This document shows, one piece after another, positions 15,309 through 22,879 of a stretch of DNA of 64,000 nt. The stretch lies in NCBI GenBank assembly GCA_963716115.1, contig CAVQSZ010000019.1, forward strand, positions 12,496 to 76,495, written 5' to 3'. The DNA comes from AP-15 sp963716115. Lineage in GTDB: Bacteria > Pseudomonadota > Alphaproteobacteria > ATCC43930 > CGMCC-115725. Both the position numbers and the translations under genes were made by a program. Positions within the stretch are counted from its first letter, which is position 1, and each line of letters starts with the position of its first letter. Below the pieces are notes generated by a model. That model ran no database searches. It was not told the origin of the DNA and saw only the letters and a list, made by a program, of their open reading frames with translations.

Positions 15309-16079
15309 ATGCGTAAGCTGCTCGTCGCAGCGTTCAAGGGCATGGCGATCCTGTCGTCGGTGGCGCTGTCCGCCGTCGCCGGGCCGGACAAGGCTCCACA
15401 GAATCATCCGCTTCACGCGTTCTGCGTCGCGCCGACCCCCGCCTGCAGCGACGACGGCGTCAACACGCCGACCAGCGCGAACCCGCCCGGCTTCGGCTTC
15501 TGGGCTTCCAGCGGCCCGGTCACCGGCGACTATCAGATCGACATCCTGGTGCCGAACACCGAGGACCCGATCCCCGGCGCGGCCACCTTCACGATCAGCG
15601 GAATTCACGGCGGCCCCGCCAACACCGCCCTGATCCCGGCGACCGGCGCTTCGCTCGTCAGCAAGACCGCCTGGACCGGCAAGAAAGGCCAAAAGCTCGA
15701 CGACTATCTCGGATTGTCGGGGGGCTCCCCGGCCAATCCGATCGGGGCCTTTCTGCCGGCCACGCAGGCCCTGGTGCCGACCGCGACCGGCTTTTTCGTC
15801 TATCAGGCCGATCTGAGCATCACGCAGCTTCTGAATGAGGCGTCGAAGGGCTCGGGGCCGTTGCTGACGATCAACAGCTCGGGCGGCGCCTTCAGCCCCG
15901 ACCTGCCGCTCGGGGCCTACGCGGTCGCCTTTGTGATGACCGACCGGCAGGCGGCGGCGGCGACGGCGAACAGCGGCAAGCTCTTTATCCGAAAGGCCCC
16001 GGAGCCGGCCAGCCTGACATTGCTCGGCGTCGGTCTCGCCGGCCTCGCGATCGTCCGCCGCCGTCGGCGCGCCCGCTGA
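15309..16079 (+). CDS. PEP-CTERM sorting-domain protein
   Basis: Exported protein of 256 residues. The N-terminal signal peptide (RKLLVAAFKGMAILSSVALSAVA) is followed by a mature domain of no known family, rich in Gly, Pro and Thr, with two Cys near residues 39 and 46. The C-terminus is a classic PEP-CTERM tripartite signal: PEP at about 231-233, a hydrophobic helix (ASLTLLGVGLAGLAIV) and an Arg cluster. Such tails are cleaved by exosortase, and the protein is then released or anchored, commonly in bacteria that make exopolysaccharide and flocs. No exosortase gene is in this window. Expression is probably RpoN-dependent, given the promoter just upstream. Confidence 0.9.
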   Translation: MRKLLVAAFKGMAILSSVALSAVAGPDKAPQNHPLHAFCVAPTPACSDDGVNTPTSANPPGFGFWASSGPVTGDYQIDILVPNTEDPIPGAATFTISGIHGGPANTALIPATGASLVSKTAWTGKKGQKLDDYLGLSGGSPANPIGAFLPATQALVPTATGFFVYQADLSITQLLNEASKGSGPLLTINSSGGAFSPDLPLGAYAVAFVMTDRQAAAATANSGKLFIRKAPEPASLTLLGVGLAGLAIVRRRRRAR

Positions 16080-16085
16080 GCGCCC

Positions 16086-16106
16086 GCCCGGCCGGCGCGG
16101 CCGGGC
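16086..16106 (+). terminator. GC-rich hairpin after the PEP-CTERM gene
   Basis: GCCCGGCC-GGCGC-GGCCGGGC forms an 8-bp stem with a 5-base loop, 7 bases after the stop codon. No T run follows, so it is a terminator or an mRNA-end stabiliser by position rather than a textbook intrinsic terminator. Confidence 0.5.
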
Positions 16107-16273
16107 AAAGTCCCTCCCGCTTCCACCGCCACCAGATGAGCTTCCCGCCGCGGCTGCGGCTTGGCGAATGGCCGAGCCGGGGTCGTGGCGCCGCGGCTGC
16201 GACATAAGGCCTCGCGCCGGCGGCCGCGCCGGATTACCATCGGCAGCCTCCCGAAGGGAGCCATAGGAGACGA

Positions 16274-17401
16274 ATGATGGGTCACGCCTATAACGTCATC
16301 GATGCCGATGGGCACATCCTCGAGCCATTGGACCTCTGGGACAAATACATCGACCCGAAATTTCGCGACCGCGCGCCGCGGATCGTCAAGGGCGAGAACG
16401 GCAAGGAGCGGCTGGTCATCGAGGAGCAGGCGGTCGGCGACGGTCAGCGCGGCATCGGCCGGATCGGCGCGGTCGGCGCGCGGCAGGGTGTGGTCGCGGC
16501 CGATACGATGGAATACAAGGACGGAAAGCCGGGCGGGTTCGACCCGCACGCCCGCATCCCGGACATGGACGCCGACGGCATCGACGCGGCCTTTCTGTAT
16601 CCGAGCCTCGGCTTGTTCGCCGGCGCGATCCATGACCCCGCGCTCGCGGCCGCGGTCTGCCGCGCCTATAACCGCTGGCTCGCCGATTACTGCAAGCCTT
16701 ATCCCGACCGGCTGTTCGGCGTCGCGATGCTGCCGCTGCAATCGGTGGAGCTGGCGGTCGACGAGATGCGCTTCGCCAAGAAGGAGCTCGGCTTCCGCGG
16801 CGGGTTCATCCGGCCCAACCCCTACAGCGACAAGATGATCCACGATAAGCATTACGAGCCGTTCTGGCAGGCGGCCGAGGATCTCGATTTCGCGATCGGC
16901 TTTCATGAAGGCGCCAGCAGCGGCATGCCGACGGTCGGCGTCGACCGCTTCGAGGGCCGCGGCGCCCGCCACATCATCAGCCACACGATGGAAATGATGC
17001 TGGCCTGCATGAGCGTCATCTGGGGCGGCGTCGCCGACCGCCATCCCAAGCTGCGGGTCGGCTTTCTGGAGTCGGGCGGCGGCTGGATAGCACCCTGGCT
17101 CGATCGGATGGACCGGCATTTCGACGACCAGGGGTTCAACGATTCCGGGCTGTCGATGCGCCCGACCGAAATCTTTCAGCGCAATTGCTGGATTTCGTTC
17201 GAGCCGGTCGAAGGCAGCATCAAGGTGCTGGCCGATTATATCGGCCCGCACAAGATCCTGTGGGCGACCGACTACCCGCACCCTGACGGCTTCTTCCCCG
17301 GCGCGCCCAAGATGATCGAGCAGCGCATGCAAGGGCTGTCGCCGGAGACCAAGCGCCAGATCATGGCCGGCGGGGCGATGGGCTTCTATGGCCTGAACTG
17401 A
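16274..17401 (+). CDS. Amidohydrolase_2 family metal-dependent hydrolase/decarboxylase
   Basis: Cytoplasmic TIM-barrel enzyme of 375 residues, related to aminocarboxymuconate-semialdehyde decarboxylase and similar (de)carboxylases. The first strand has the DADGHILEP metal motif; later come the His of AIGFHEGA near residue 215, the His pair region around HIISHTMEM near residue 235, and ATDYPHPDG near residue 335 with the Asp ligand. VFPSLG-like and GGGWIAPWLDR motifs are also typical. A ribosome site precedes the ATG (GGAGACGAATGATGG). A small ABM monooxygenase gene follows after a large palindrome and may share the transcript. The substrate is unknown. Confidence 0.9.
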   Translation: MMGHAYNVIDADGHILEPLDLWDKYIDPKFRDRAPRIVKGENGKERLVIEEQAVGDGQRGIGRIGAVGARQGVVAADTMEYKDGKPGGFDPHARIPDMDADGIDAAFLYPSLGLFAGAIHDPALAAAVCRAYNRWLADYCKPYPDRLFGVAMLPLQSVELAVDEMRFAKKELGFRGGFIRPNPYSDKMIHDKHYEPFWQAAEDLDFAIGFHEGASSGMPTVGVDRFEGRGARHIISHTMEMMLACMSVIWGGVADRHPKLRVGFLESGGGWIAPWLDRMDRHFDDQGFNDSGLSMRPTEIFQRNCWISFEPVEGSIKVLADYIGPHKILWATDYPHPDGFFPGAPKMIEQRMQGLSPETKRQIMAGGAMGFYGLN

Positions 17402-17406
17402 GCGAT

Positions 17407-17448
17407 GCGGCGCCCGGGGCCGGCAGGCCTGCCGGCCCCGGGCGCCGC
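17407..17448. repeat. 42-bp perfect palindrome
   Basis: The sequence from 17407 to 17448 equals its own reverse complement over all 42 bases, centred on AGGCCT. In RNA it would fold into a stem of about 19 bp. It sits 6 bases after the amidohydrolase stop and 28 bases before the ABM gene. No T run follows, so it is more likely an mRNA-processing or stability element than a simple terminator. Confidence 0.85.
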
Positions 17449-17475
17449 CATCGGCGGCGCGAGAAGGAGGGGGTC

Positions 17476-17766
17476 ATGTCAGTGAGACTCGTCGTCAGCA
17501 TCACCGCCGCGCCGGGCCGGGGCGCCGAGCTGGCGCAGGCCTACAAGGCGCGCTGCGCCGAATGCATGCAGGAGCCCGGCTGCGAGCAGTTCGAAATCTT
17601 CCAGAGCGCGGTCAACCCGGACCGGCTCGCGCTGCTCGAGCGCTGGAGCGACCAGGCGGCGCTCGACGCCCACGCAAGGCTCAATGCGACGCGCCCGGCG
17701 CTGCGCCCGGAATTGCGGGTCGGCGGCGGCGAGCGCGAGGATTACGAATACCGGCGCACGCGCTAG
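17476..17766 (+). CDS. ABM-domain protein (putative quinol monooxygenase)
   Basis: Small dimeric alpha/beta-barrel protein of 96 residues. The ABM (antibiotic biosynthesis monooxygenase) pattern is clear: VRLVVSITAAPGRGAELAQAY, then EPGCEQFEIFQSAVNPDRLALLERWSDQAALDAHA. Members such as YgiN and ActVA-Orf6 oxidise phenols or quinols without cofactors. A strong GAAGGAGGGGG ribosome site precedes the ATG at 17476. It follows the amidohydrolase on the same strand, so the two may act in one aromatic degradation step (inference). Confidence 0.85.
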   Translation: MSVRLVVSITAAPGRGAELAQAYKARCAECMQEPGCEQFEIFQSAVNPDRLALLERWSDQAALDAHARLNATRPALRPELRVGGGEREDYEYRRTR

Positions 17767-17805
17767 CGCACTGGCCCATTCAGATGATTCATCACCGCTC
17801 TTCAA

Positions 17806-18122
17806 CCGTCATGCCCGGACTTGATCCGGGCATCCACGGAACCGGCACGGCCATGTCGCTGAGCGTGGATGGCCGGGTCAAGCCCACGGCTGTCCGGTTC
17901 GCCGAAATCGGTTGTGGAGCTGGTGTTGGAGGACAACCACAACTCGTCATGCCCGTGCTCGTCACGGGCATCCACGTCCTCCAAAAGCCGGAACGGGGCG
18001 CGTGGATGGCCGGGACGAGCCCGGCCATGACGATACCCGGTTGTGCTGATGATGCATCGCTATCGTGTTTGTTCCTCTCCGAAGCGGAACCGGACAGCCG
18101 TGGGTCAAGCCCGGCCATGACG
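17806..18122. repeat. Dispersed repeat block ('MAGLVPAIHA' type)
   Basis: Contains several small palindromes (ATGCCCGGACTTGATCCGGGCAT; ATGCCCGTGCTCGTCACGGGCAT). About 200 bases of it recur in direct orientation at 21755-21990 with scattered differences. Translated on the minus strand it gives the spurious MAGL.PAIHAP peptides common in alphaproteobacterial intergenic repeats. It has no gene of its own. Confidence 0.8.
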
Positions 18123-18170
18123 ACAAGGTGATCCTGTGCCTAAGTTGAGCACTGTAGTAGTTCTGTAGTC

Positions 18171-18245
18171 CTGTAGGATGGGTTGAGCGCAGCGAAACCC
18201 ATCTGTTGCGTCGATGGGTTTCGCGCTGCTCAACCCATCCTACAG
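18171..18245. repeat. Inverted repeat element (CTGTAGGATGGGTTGAGC arms)
   Basis: The 18-base arms at 18171-18188 and 18228-18245 are the same as those at 12891-12971, again with inner arms around CGAAACCCATC. It ends 13 bases before the stop codon of the TPR gene and would serve as its transcript end. Confidence 0.85.
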
Positions 18246-18258
18246 CCGCGTCCGGGCT

Positions 18259-19434
18259 TCAATGGTGGATGTGGAATTTGTCGACTGCGGGGTTGAGCCG
18301 CCTCGCCGCAGCCGAATAGCGTTCGCCGTCGCTCTCGTGCCCCGCGGCGATGCAGATCGCGCCGGCCTGCAGCAGCAGCCGGGCGTCGACGACGCCCGAG
18401 GCCAATGCCCGCTCGCTCCAATGACGCGCCTCGGCAAAGCGGGCGTCGCGGTAGAGCGCCCAGGCGAGCGCCGCTTGCGTCGAGAAATTTTGCCGCAGCC
18501 GCAGATCCCGCTGCGCCCATTCGACCGCCCGCGCCCCGTCCTCGGCGACATCGGCGTAATAATCCGCGAGGTGGTGCCAATAATGCGCCTCGCCGCGCCG
18601 CGCCGATTGCAGATAGGCGGCCAACGCCGTCTGGCTCCACTGACGGGCGCGCTCGGTCCGGCCGGCCGCTTGATAAAGCTCGCCGATCGCCTGCGCCAAA
18701 TCCGGCCGGCGCGCGCCGGGCGCCAGCCGCTCGAGGATCGCGATCGCTTCGGCAAATCGGCCTTCGGCCCCCAGCAATTCGGCGATGTGCTCCTCGACCA
18801 GCCAATAGCCGGGATAGGCGGCGTCGGCGCGGCGGTAATGCGCGCCGGCCGCAGCCAGCCGGCCATGCGCGAAATCGAGCAGGCCGCGCTGCGTTTCGAG
18901 CCAGGCGAAGGAGCGCATTTCCTTCCCCGTCAACCCGTCCTGCGCCTCCGCGAAAAGCCGGTCGGCGCGGTCGGGGTCGCCCATCTTGCCGCGAATATAG
19001 GCCATCCGCGCCAGCGCCGCCCACGACCGGTCGGCCGCCAGCGCTTCGCGACAGCCTTCTTCGGCCTCGCGATACCGGCCGTGCTGGAAATCGAGATCGG
19101 CCCGGATCAGCCGGCCTTCGGCGCTTTCGTAGACCGCCGGGACGGCCGACAGGGCCGCTTCGACATCCTCCAGCCGGTGCAGCTTGAAGGCGACATTGGC
19201 CTTGAGCAGATAAAGGTCGCCCGGCCGGGCCAGCAGCGGGACGGCGCGGGCGATCGCCGCCTCGACCTCGGGCAACGCCGCCGGATCGCCGGCGATCGAG
19301 GCCCGCTGATAGAGCCGGTAAACATATTGCGTGACCCGCGCGCTGTCGGTCGGCGCCGACAGCGCCGCGGCGCCGCCGAGCGCGGCGATGCTGTCCTCGA
19401 TGCCGCCGATTTCGGCGGCGTAGCCGCGTGTCAA
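18259..19434 (-). CDS. Tetratricopeptide-repeat-like protein
   Basis: An all-helical protein of 391 residues made of degenerate TPR units: LYLLKANVAFKLHRLEDVEAAL, LIRADLDFQHGRYREAEEGCREAL, AALARMAYIRGKMGDPDRADRLFAEA and AQAIGELYQAAGRTERARQWSQTAL, each with the small/large residue spacing of the motif. There is no signal peptide. It starts 4 bases after the stop of the DUF4331 gene, so the two are cotranscribed. TPR proteins usually act as binding scaffolds; here the partner may be the DUF4331 protein. The C-terminus (DKFHIHH) is His-rich. Confidence 0.82.
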   Translation of the reverse strand: MTRGYAAEIGGIEDSIAALGGAAALSAPTDSARVTQYVYRLYQRASIAGDPAALPEVEAAIARAVPLLARPGDLYLLKANVAFKLHRLEDVEAALSAVPAVYESAEGRLIRADLDFQHGRYREAEEGCREALAADRSWAALARMAYIRGKMGDPDRADRLFAEAQDGLTGKEMRSFAWLETQRGLLDFAHGRLAAAGAHYRRADAAYPGYWLVEEHIAELLGAEGRFAEAIAILERLAPGARRPDLAQAIGELYQAAGRTERARQWSQTALAAYLQSARRGEAHYWHHLADYYADVAEDGARAVEWAQRDLRLRQNFSTQAALAWALYRDARFAEARHWSERALASGVVDARLLLQAGAICIAAGHESDGERYSAAARRLNPAVDKFHIHH

Positions 19435-19438
19435 GGCG

Positions 19439-21004
19439 CTACCAGGGCGCGGCCAGATACGGGAAGTCCGGCAGAAATTCCTTGTCGTTCTTCAGCGGGT
19501 TGGGCGGCGTCTTCGGCTCGATCGGGGCGTTGCGCCACAATGCCGGGTCGTTCAGCAGCTCGACATTGTAGGGCTTGCCGTCGAGGCTGGCGCTCATGTC
19601 GAGAAAGGTCGACAGAAAGCGGGTTGCGACCTGGTCTTCCAGCCGCCGACCGAATGGCCAGGTGCCGGTCGTGTCCATGTCGATCGAGTTGACGTTGGGG
19701 ATGAAGATGTCGACCGCCCGACGCAACGGGATCGGCAATCCCTTCGGGTTCCAGCTCTGGTCCGGCATGTTGAGCTCCTGAAACAGGATTTTTTTGACCC
19801 GCGGAAAGGCCTCGGCCACCAGCGCGTAGGTGCGGTGCACCGACACCGGCGAGTTGTCGTGGTCGAAGGCGCAGGCGAGCCCCAATGCCGTGATCGACGG
19901 CCCGAAGCCCCAGCCGAGATGCCCCAGCCGCCTGATGAAATGCGGCGCCAGCCAGAAATTGTTGGCCCCCAATTGCCGGTTGTCCTCGCGCTCGCTCAAG
20001 GCGGCGTCGGCGAAGGCCTGGCCGTCGGTGTCGACGAGCTTGTACCGCTTCAGCTCGTCGTCGAGGGTCAGCGCGTCGAGCAAGGCATGCGGGTGCTCGA
20101 TCCACAACGGGTCGTCGGGGATCGTCTCGACCTTGGCCGACGCCTTCAACACCCAGCTTTCGCCCCAGGCGTTGACGACGCGGCGCTCGGCCGGCCGATC
20201 GGTCAGGAACGCGAGCGGCAATTCCAGGACGATGGCGTTGCAGTTCTGCCCGGCCCGCGCGTCCACCCCCGAATAGACAAAGCGGAAATTGCCGTTCGCG
20301 TCCTTCTTGAAGCGGGCGCCGGCCCAGGTCAGCGGGCCGGGCGGCAGGTCTTTTTTTGCGCCGTGGCCCCATTCCGGGAAGGCGGGGTCGAAATTGAACA
20401 GGTCGTTCCCTTCGAGCTCGAGGAAGGTCTTCGGGATTGGCAGCTCCCGCAGCTCGGGCATCGTGTGCGGCACGTGATAGAATTGCGGCGCATAGTTGAT
20501 CGAGCGGAAAAAGCCCGGCAGATCGTTGAAGAAGGCGTCGTCCCGGCCGCCGACAAAGGCCTTGATCGCGTGCCCGCCGGGCGATTTCAGGGTGAGGCTT
20601 TGATTGGTCGCCACCGCCGCGGCGAAATCGCCGCCCGGAAAATTGATGAAGCGGATGTTGGCGCGGTTGTCGGCGCCCACCGTGACCCGCACCTCCGACG
20701 GCCGCAGCACGCTCAGGTAATTGGTCTTGACGCCTTCCAGATAGGTCAACAGGCTCGCGAGGCTCGGATCCGGGTCGCGCGGCCGCATCAACCGGCGATC
20801 GGGGGCGATGCGCACCCGGTACAGCATGTCGCTGTCGAAAACCCCGGCCGCCGGCGCCGCGGCGAAGGTCAGGGCGATGACGACCTTCTCGCCGCCGCTC
20901 GAATCATTGCTCGGAAAGCCGAAGATGTCGTAAAGGTCGGCGGCGCTGACGTCGATGTCGGAAAAAATCGAGTTGACCGCGTTCGGGTCGTTATGGTCGG
21001 CCAT
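19439..21004 (-). CDS. DUF4331 domain protein
   Basis: The protein has 521 residues. It opens with ADHNDPNAVNSIFSDIDVSA followed by DLYDIFGFPS, the DUF4331 signature (DH.D.N...D..D...D.Y.F), which appears to be a calcium- or metal-binding acidic start. The body has FVGGRDDAFFNDLPGFFRS near residue 150 and NAIVLELPLAFLT near residue 245, both typical of the family. Many DUF4331 proteins are secreted; this one has no signal peptide from the ATG at 21004. Function is unknown. It is paired with a TPR gene 4 bases downstream and divergent from the small secreted protein at 21155. Confidence 0.85.
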   Translation of the reverse strand: MADHNDPNAVNSIFSDIDVSAADLYDIFGFPSNDSSGGEKVVIALTFAAAPAAGVFDSDMLYRVRIAPDRRLMRPRDPDPSLASLLTYLEGVKTNYLSVLRPSEVRVTVGADNRANIRFINFPGGDFAAAVATNQSLTLKSPGGHAIKAFVGGRDDAFFNDLPGFFRSINYAPQFYHVPHTMPELRELPIPKTFLELEGNDLFNFDPAFPEWGHGAKKDLPPGPLTWAGARFKKDANGNFRFVYSGVDARAGQNCNAIVLELPLAFLTDRPAERRVVNAWGESWVLKASAKVETIPDDPLWIEHPHALLDALTLDDELKRYKLVDTDGQAFADAALSEREDNRQLGANNFWLAPHFIRRLGHLGWGFGPSITALGLACAFDHDNSPVSVHRTYALVAEAFPRVKKILFQELNMPDQSWNPKGLPIPLRRAVDIFIPNVNSIDMDTTGTWPFGRRLEDQVATRFLSTFLDMSASLDGKPYNVELLNDPALWRNAPIEPKTPPNPLKNDKEFLPDFPYLAAPW

Positions 21005-21154
21005 GATTGCGTGCTCCCTGCATCATTCAAGTAATTTTCGAGCGAAACCGCGGAAGCAGGACCGCAGGCTACAGTCGAGAGCCAAGCACTGTCAACGCCG
21101 GCGCAGGCCGGGGCCGACCGTTGTCCGCGGCCCGGCGGCGTGCGAGAATTCGTC

Positions 21155-21655
21155 ATGGCTCGTCATCGGCCCGCAGCCCAAAGCCGCAGAAGGTTACGCC
21201 TCGCCGCCCTGCTGCTCGCGGCGGCGCTCGGCTCGCCGCCGATAGGGGCGGCCGAATCGCCGAAATGCATCGGCGAGCATCTGGTGCTGTGGGGCGACGG
21301 CCGGCACGACGACACCGCGGCGCTGAACGCCTGGTTCGCCGGCGAGACCGTGGTCTGGGGAGAGACGCACCAGCCGGTCGGGGCGGAGATCGCCGGCCAC
21401 GATTTTCTGTTGAGCTCGACGATCTACGTCCCGGGCGGGACCGGCCGCCGGCTCGAAGGGTTTCAGATGATGTGGCCCTACCGCGGCGAGCGGGTGTCGG
21501 GCGGCGCGATCGTCTCCGGCAGCGATCCCGACCAGCCCCCGGTGACGAGCGGTCTCGCCAAGGTCAACAGCGACCCCGACGAAGGCGTGCCCTACGATGC
21601 GGCGTCCCCGCAGCCCGACCGAGGCGTCAGCGCCTCGGCCTGCCTCGTCTCTTAG
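21155..21655 (+). CDS. Secreted hypothetical protein, possibly a truncated beta-helix protein
   Basis: The protein has 166 residues. An N-terminal signal peptide (RRRLRLAALLLAAALGSPPIGA) precedes LWGDGRHDDTAALNAWF. That resembles the opening GDG..DDT.A...A of pectate-lyase-superfamily beta-helix proteins. The following FLLSSTIYVPGGTGRRLEGF would fit the first strands. The protein then stops, much shorter than a beta-helix enzyme (300 residues or more), so it may be a truncated relic. A GTG five codons upstream (21140) is an alternative start. It is followed by repeats. Confidence 0.55.
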   Translation: MARHRPAAQSRRRLRLAALLLAAALGSPPIGAAESPKCIGEHLVLWGDGRHDDTAALNAWFAGETVVWGETHQPVGAEIAGHDFLLSSTIYVPGGTGRRLEGFQMMWPYRGERVSGGAIVSGSDPDQPPVTSGLAKVNSDPDEGVPYDAASPQPDRGVSASACLVS

Positions 21656-21754
21656 TCCGACCCGAAATAAAGCGCGCTATGCTCTGTGGGTTATCGTCGC
21701 CCCCGCGTGATCCCCGGAATGCCCCTTCGACCAATATAAAGCCGTCTTGGCCGG

Positions 21755-21990
21755 GCTTGACCCACGGCTGTCCGGTTCGCCGAAATCGTTGTGGGGCTGG
21801 TATTGGATCACAACCCCAGCTCGTCATGCCCGTGCTCGTCACGGGCATCCACGTCTTCCAAACGCCGGTGCGCGGCGCGTGGATGGCCGGGACAAGCCCG
21901 GCCATGACGATATACGGTTGTGCTGACGGTGCATCGCTATCGTGTTTGTCCCTCTCCGAAGCGGAACCGGACAGTCGTGGGCTTGACCCG
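21755..21990. repeat. Dispersed repeat block, second copy
   Basis: Direct copy of part of 17806-18122, sharing the segments TTCGCCGAAATCG, ATGCCCGTGCTCGTCACGGGCAT, GCATCGCTATCGTGTTTG and CCTCTCCGAAGCGGAACCGG in the same order. It fills most of the gap between the secreted hypothetical and the PEBP gene; nothing else is visible from 21656 to 22157. Confidence 0.8.
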
Positions 21991-22157
21991 TGGGCCTTCA
22001 GCCCGCAAGACGATTAAAGTTGTTTTGCACAAAACCAAACATGACTAGATTGCAGACCCAATTTTCCCCGGACAGCCTTGCGCTTTCGCGGGAACGACGA
22101 ACAGCCTGATGACGTGGATGGAATCACTTCAAGTCGTGGCTCTTAAGCGGACGACCG

Positions 22158-22733
22158 TTACGGGTGCTTGAACCGGGTGACGAGCCCGGCCGAGCCCTTG
22201 ACATGGTCCTTGAGGGCGGTGGCCAGCTCCTCGCGCGTCAGGCCCGGCTGCAGCGCCTTGGGGTCGAGGTCGGTGGCGATGATGGTCCACGTATAGTGGT
22301 GCCAATCGGTGTTCGGCGGCGTGCCCGGGCCGGTGTAGACCGGCTGGTTCATCGTGCTCTTGCCGCCGACGAATTTGTCGGAGGGCTTGCCGAGCTCGCC
22401 CTCGGCGAAGCTCGTCACGTTGGCGGGGATCCCGTAGACCACCATATGCGACACGCCGGCCGGGGCGCGTCCTTCGGGGTCGTACAGCAAGAGGGCGAAG
22501 CTCTTGGTGCCGTCCGGGACGTTCGACCAGGCGAGCGGCGGCGAGATGTTCTCGCCGACGCAATTCGGGCTTCTCTGCTTGTCGCTGCACGCGTTTTTGA
22601 TGGCGAGCGTGCCGTTGTCCTGGATCGCCGACGAAGTCAGCGTAAGCACGCCCGCGGCCCGCGCCGCCGGCGCCGCCAGAAGCGACGCGGCGGCGAGCCC
22701 GCCGGCCGTCAGGAGCGCGATGCCGAGCTTCAT
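22158..22733 (-). CDS. YbhB/YbcL-type PEBP-family protein, exported
   Basis: The protein has 191 residues. A signal peptide (KLGIALLTAGGLAAASLLA, cut near ARA-AG) precedes a phosphatidylethanolamine-binding-protein domain with the bacterial Raf-kinase-inhibitor-like motifs: GENISPPLAWSNVPDGTKSFALLLYDPEG near residue 62, the conserved HMVVYGIP, and GPGTPPNTDWHHYTWTIIATD near residue 135. Two Cys (about 49 and 58) may form a disulfide in the periplasm. The biochemical role of this family in bacteria is not known. It stands alone and divergent from the efflux operon. Confidence 0.9.
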   Translation of the reverse strand: MKLGIALLTAGGLAAASLLAAPAARAAGVLTLTSSAIQDNGTLAIKNACSDKQRSPNCVGENISPPLAWSNVPDGTKSFALLLYDPEGRAPAGVSHMVVYGIPANVTSFAEGELGKPSDKFVGGKSTMNQPVYTGPGTPPNTDWHHYTWTIIATDLDPKALQPGLTREELATALKDHVKGSAGLVTRFKHP

Positions 22734-22879
22734 TTCATTTCTCCCTGTTGGCTTTCAAAAAGTCAGCCGGTTAATGCTACTCCATCGCCGCGGCAAATAG
22801 GACGGAATGTCGTCCGGCCGGCCAAGCGGGCTGGAAGCTCGATGACCCAGCCGGTCAATATTGATGGCGGGCAGCGCTG

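Noticed and set aside
17792..18131. Short ORFs encoding MAGL.PAIHAP-type peptides (also at 21627-21905)
   Set aside because: These are translations of dispersed palindromic repeats, not genes.
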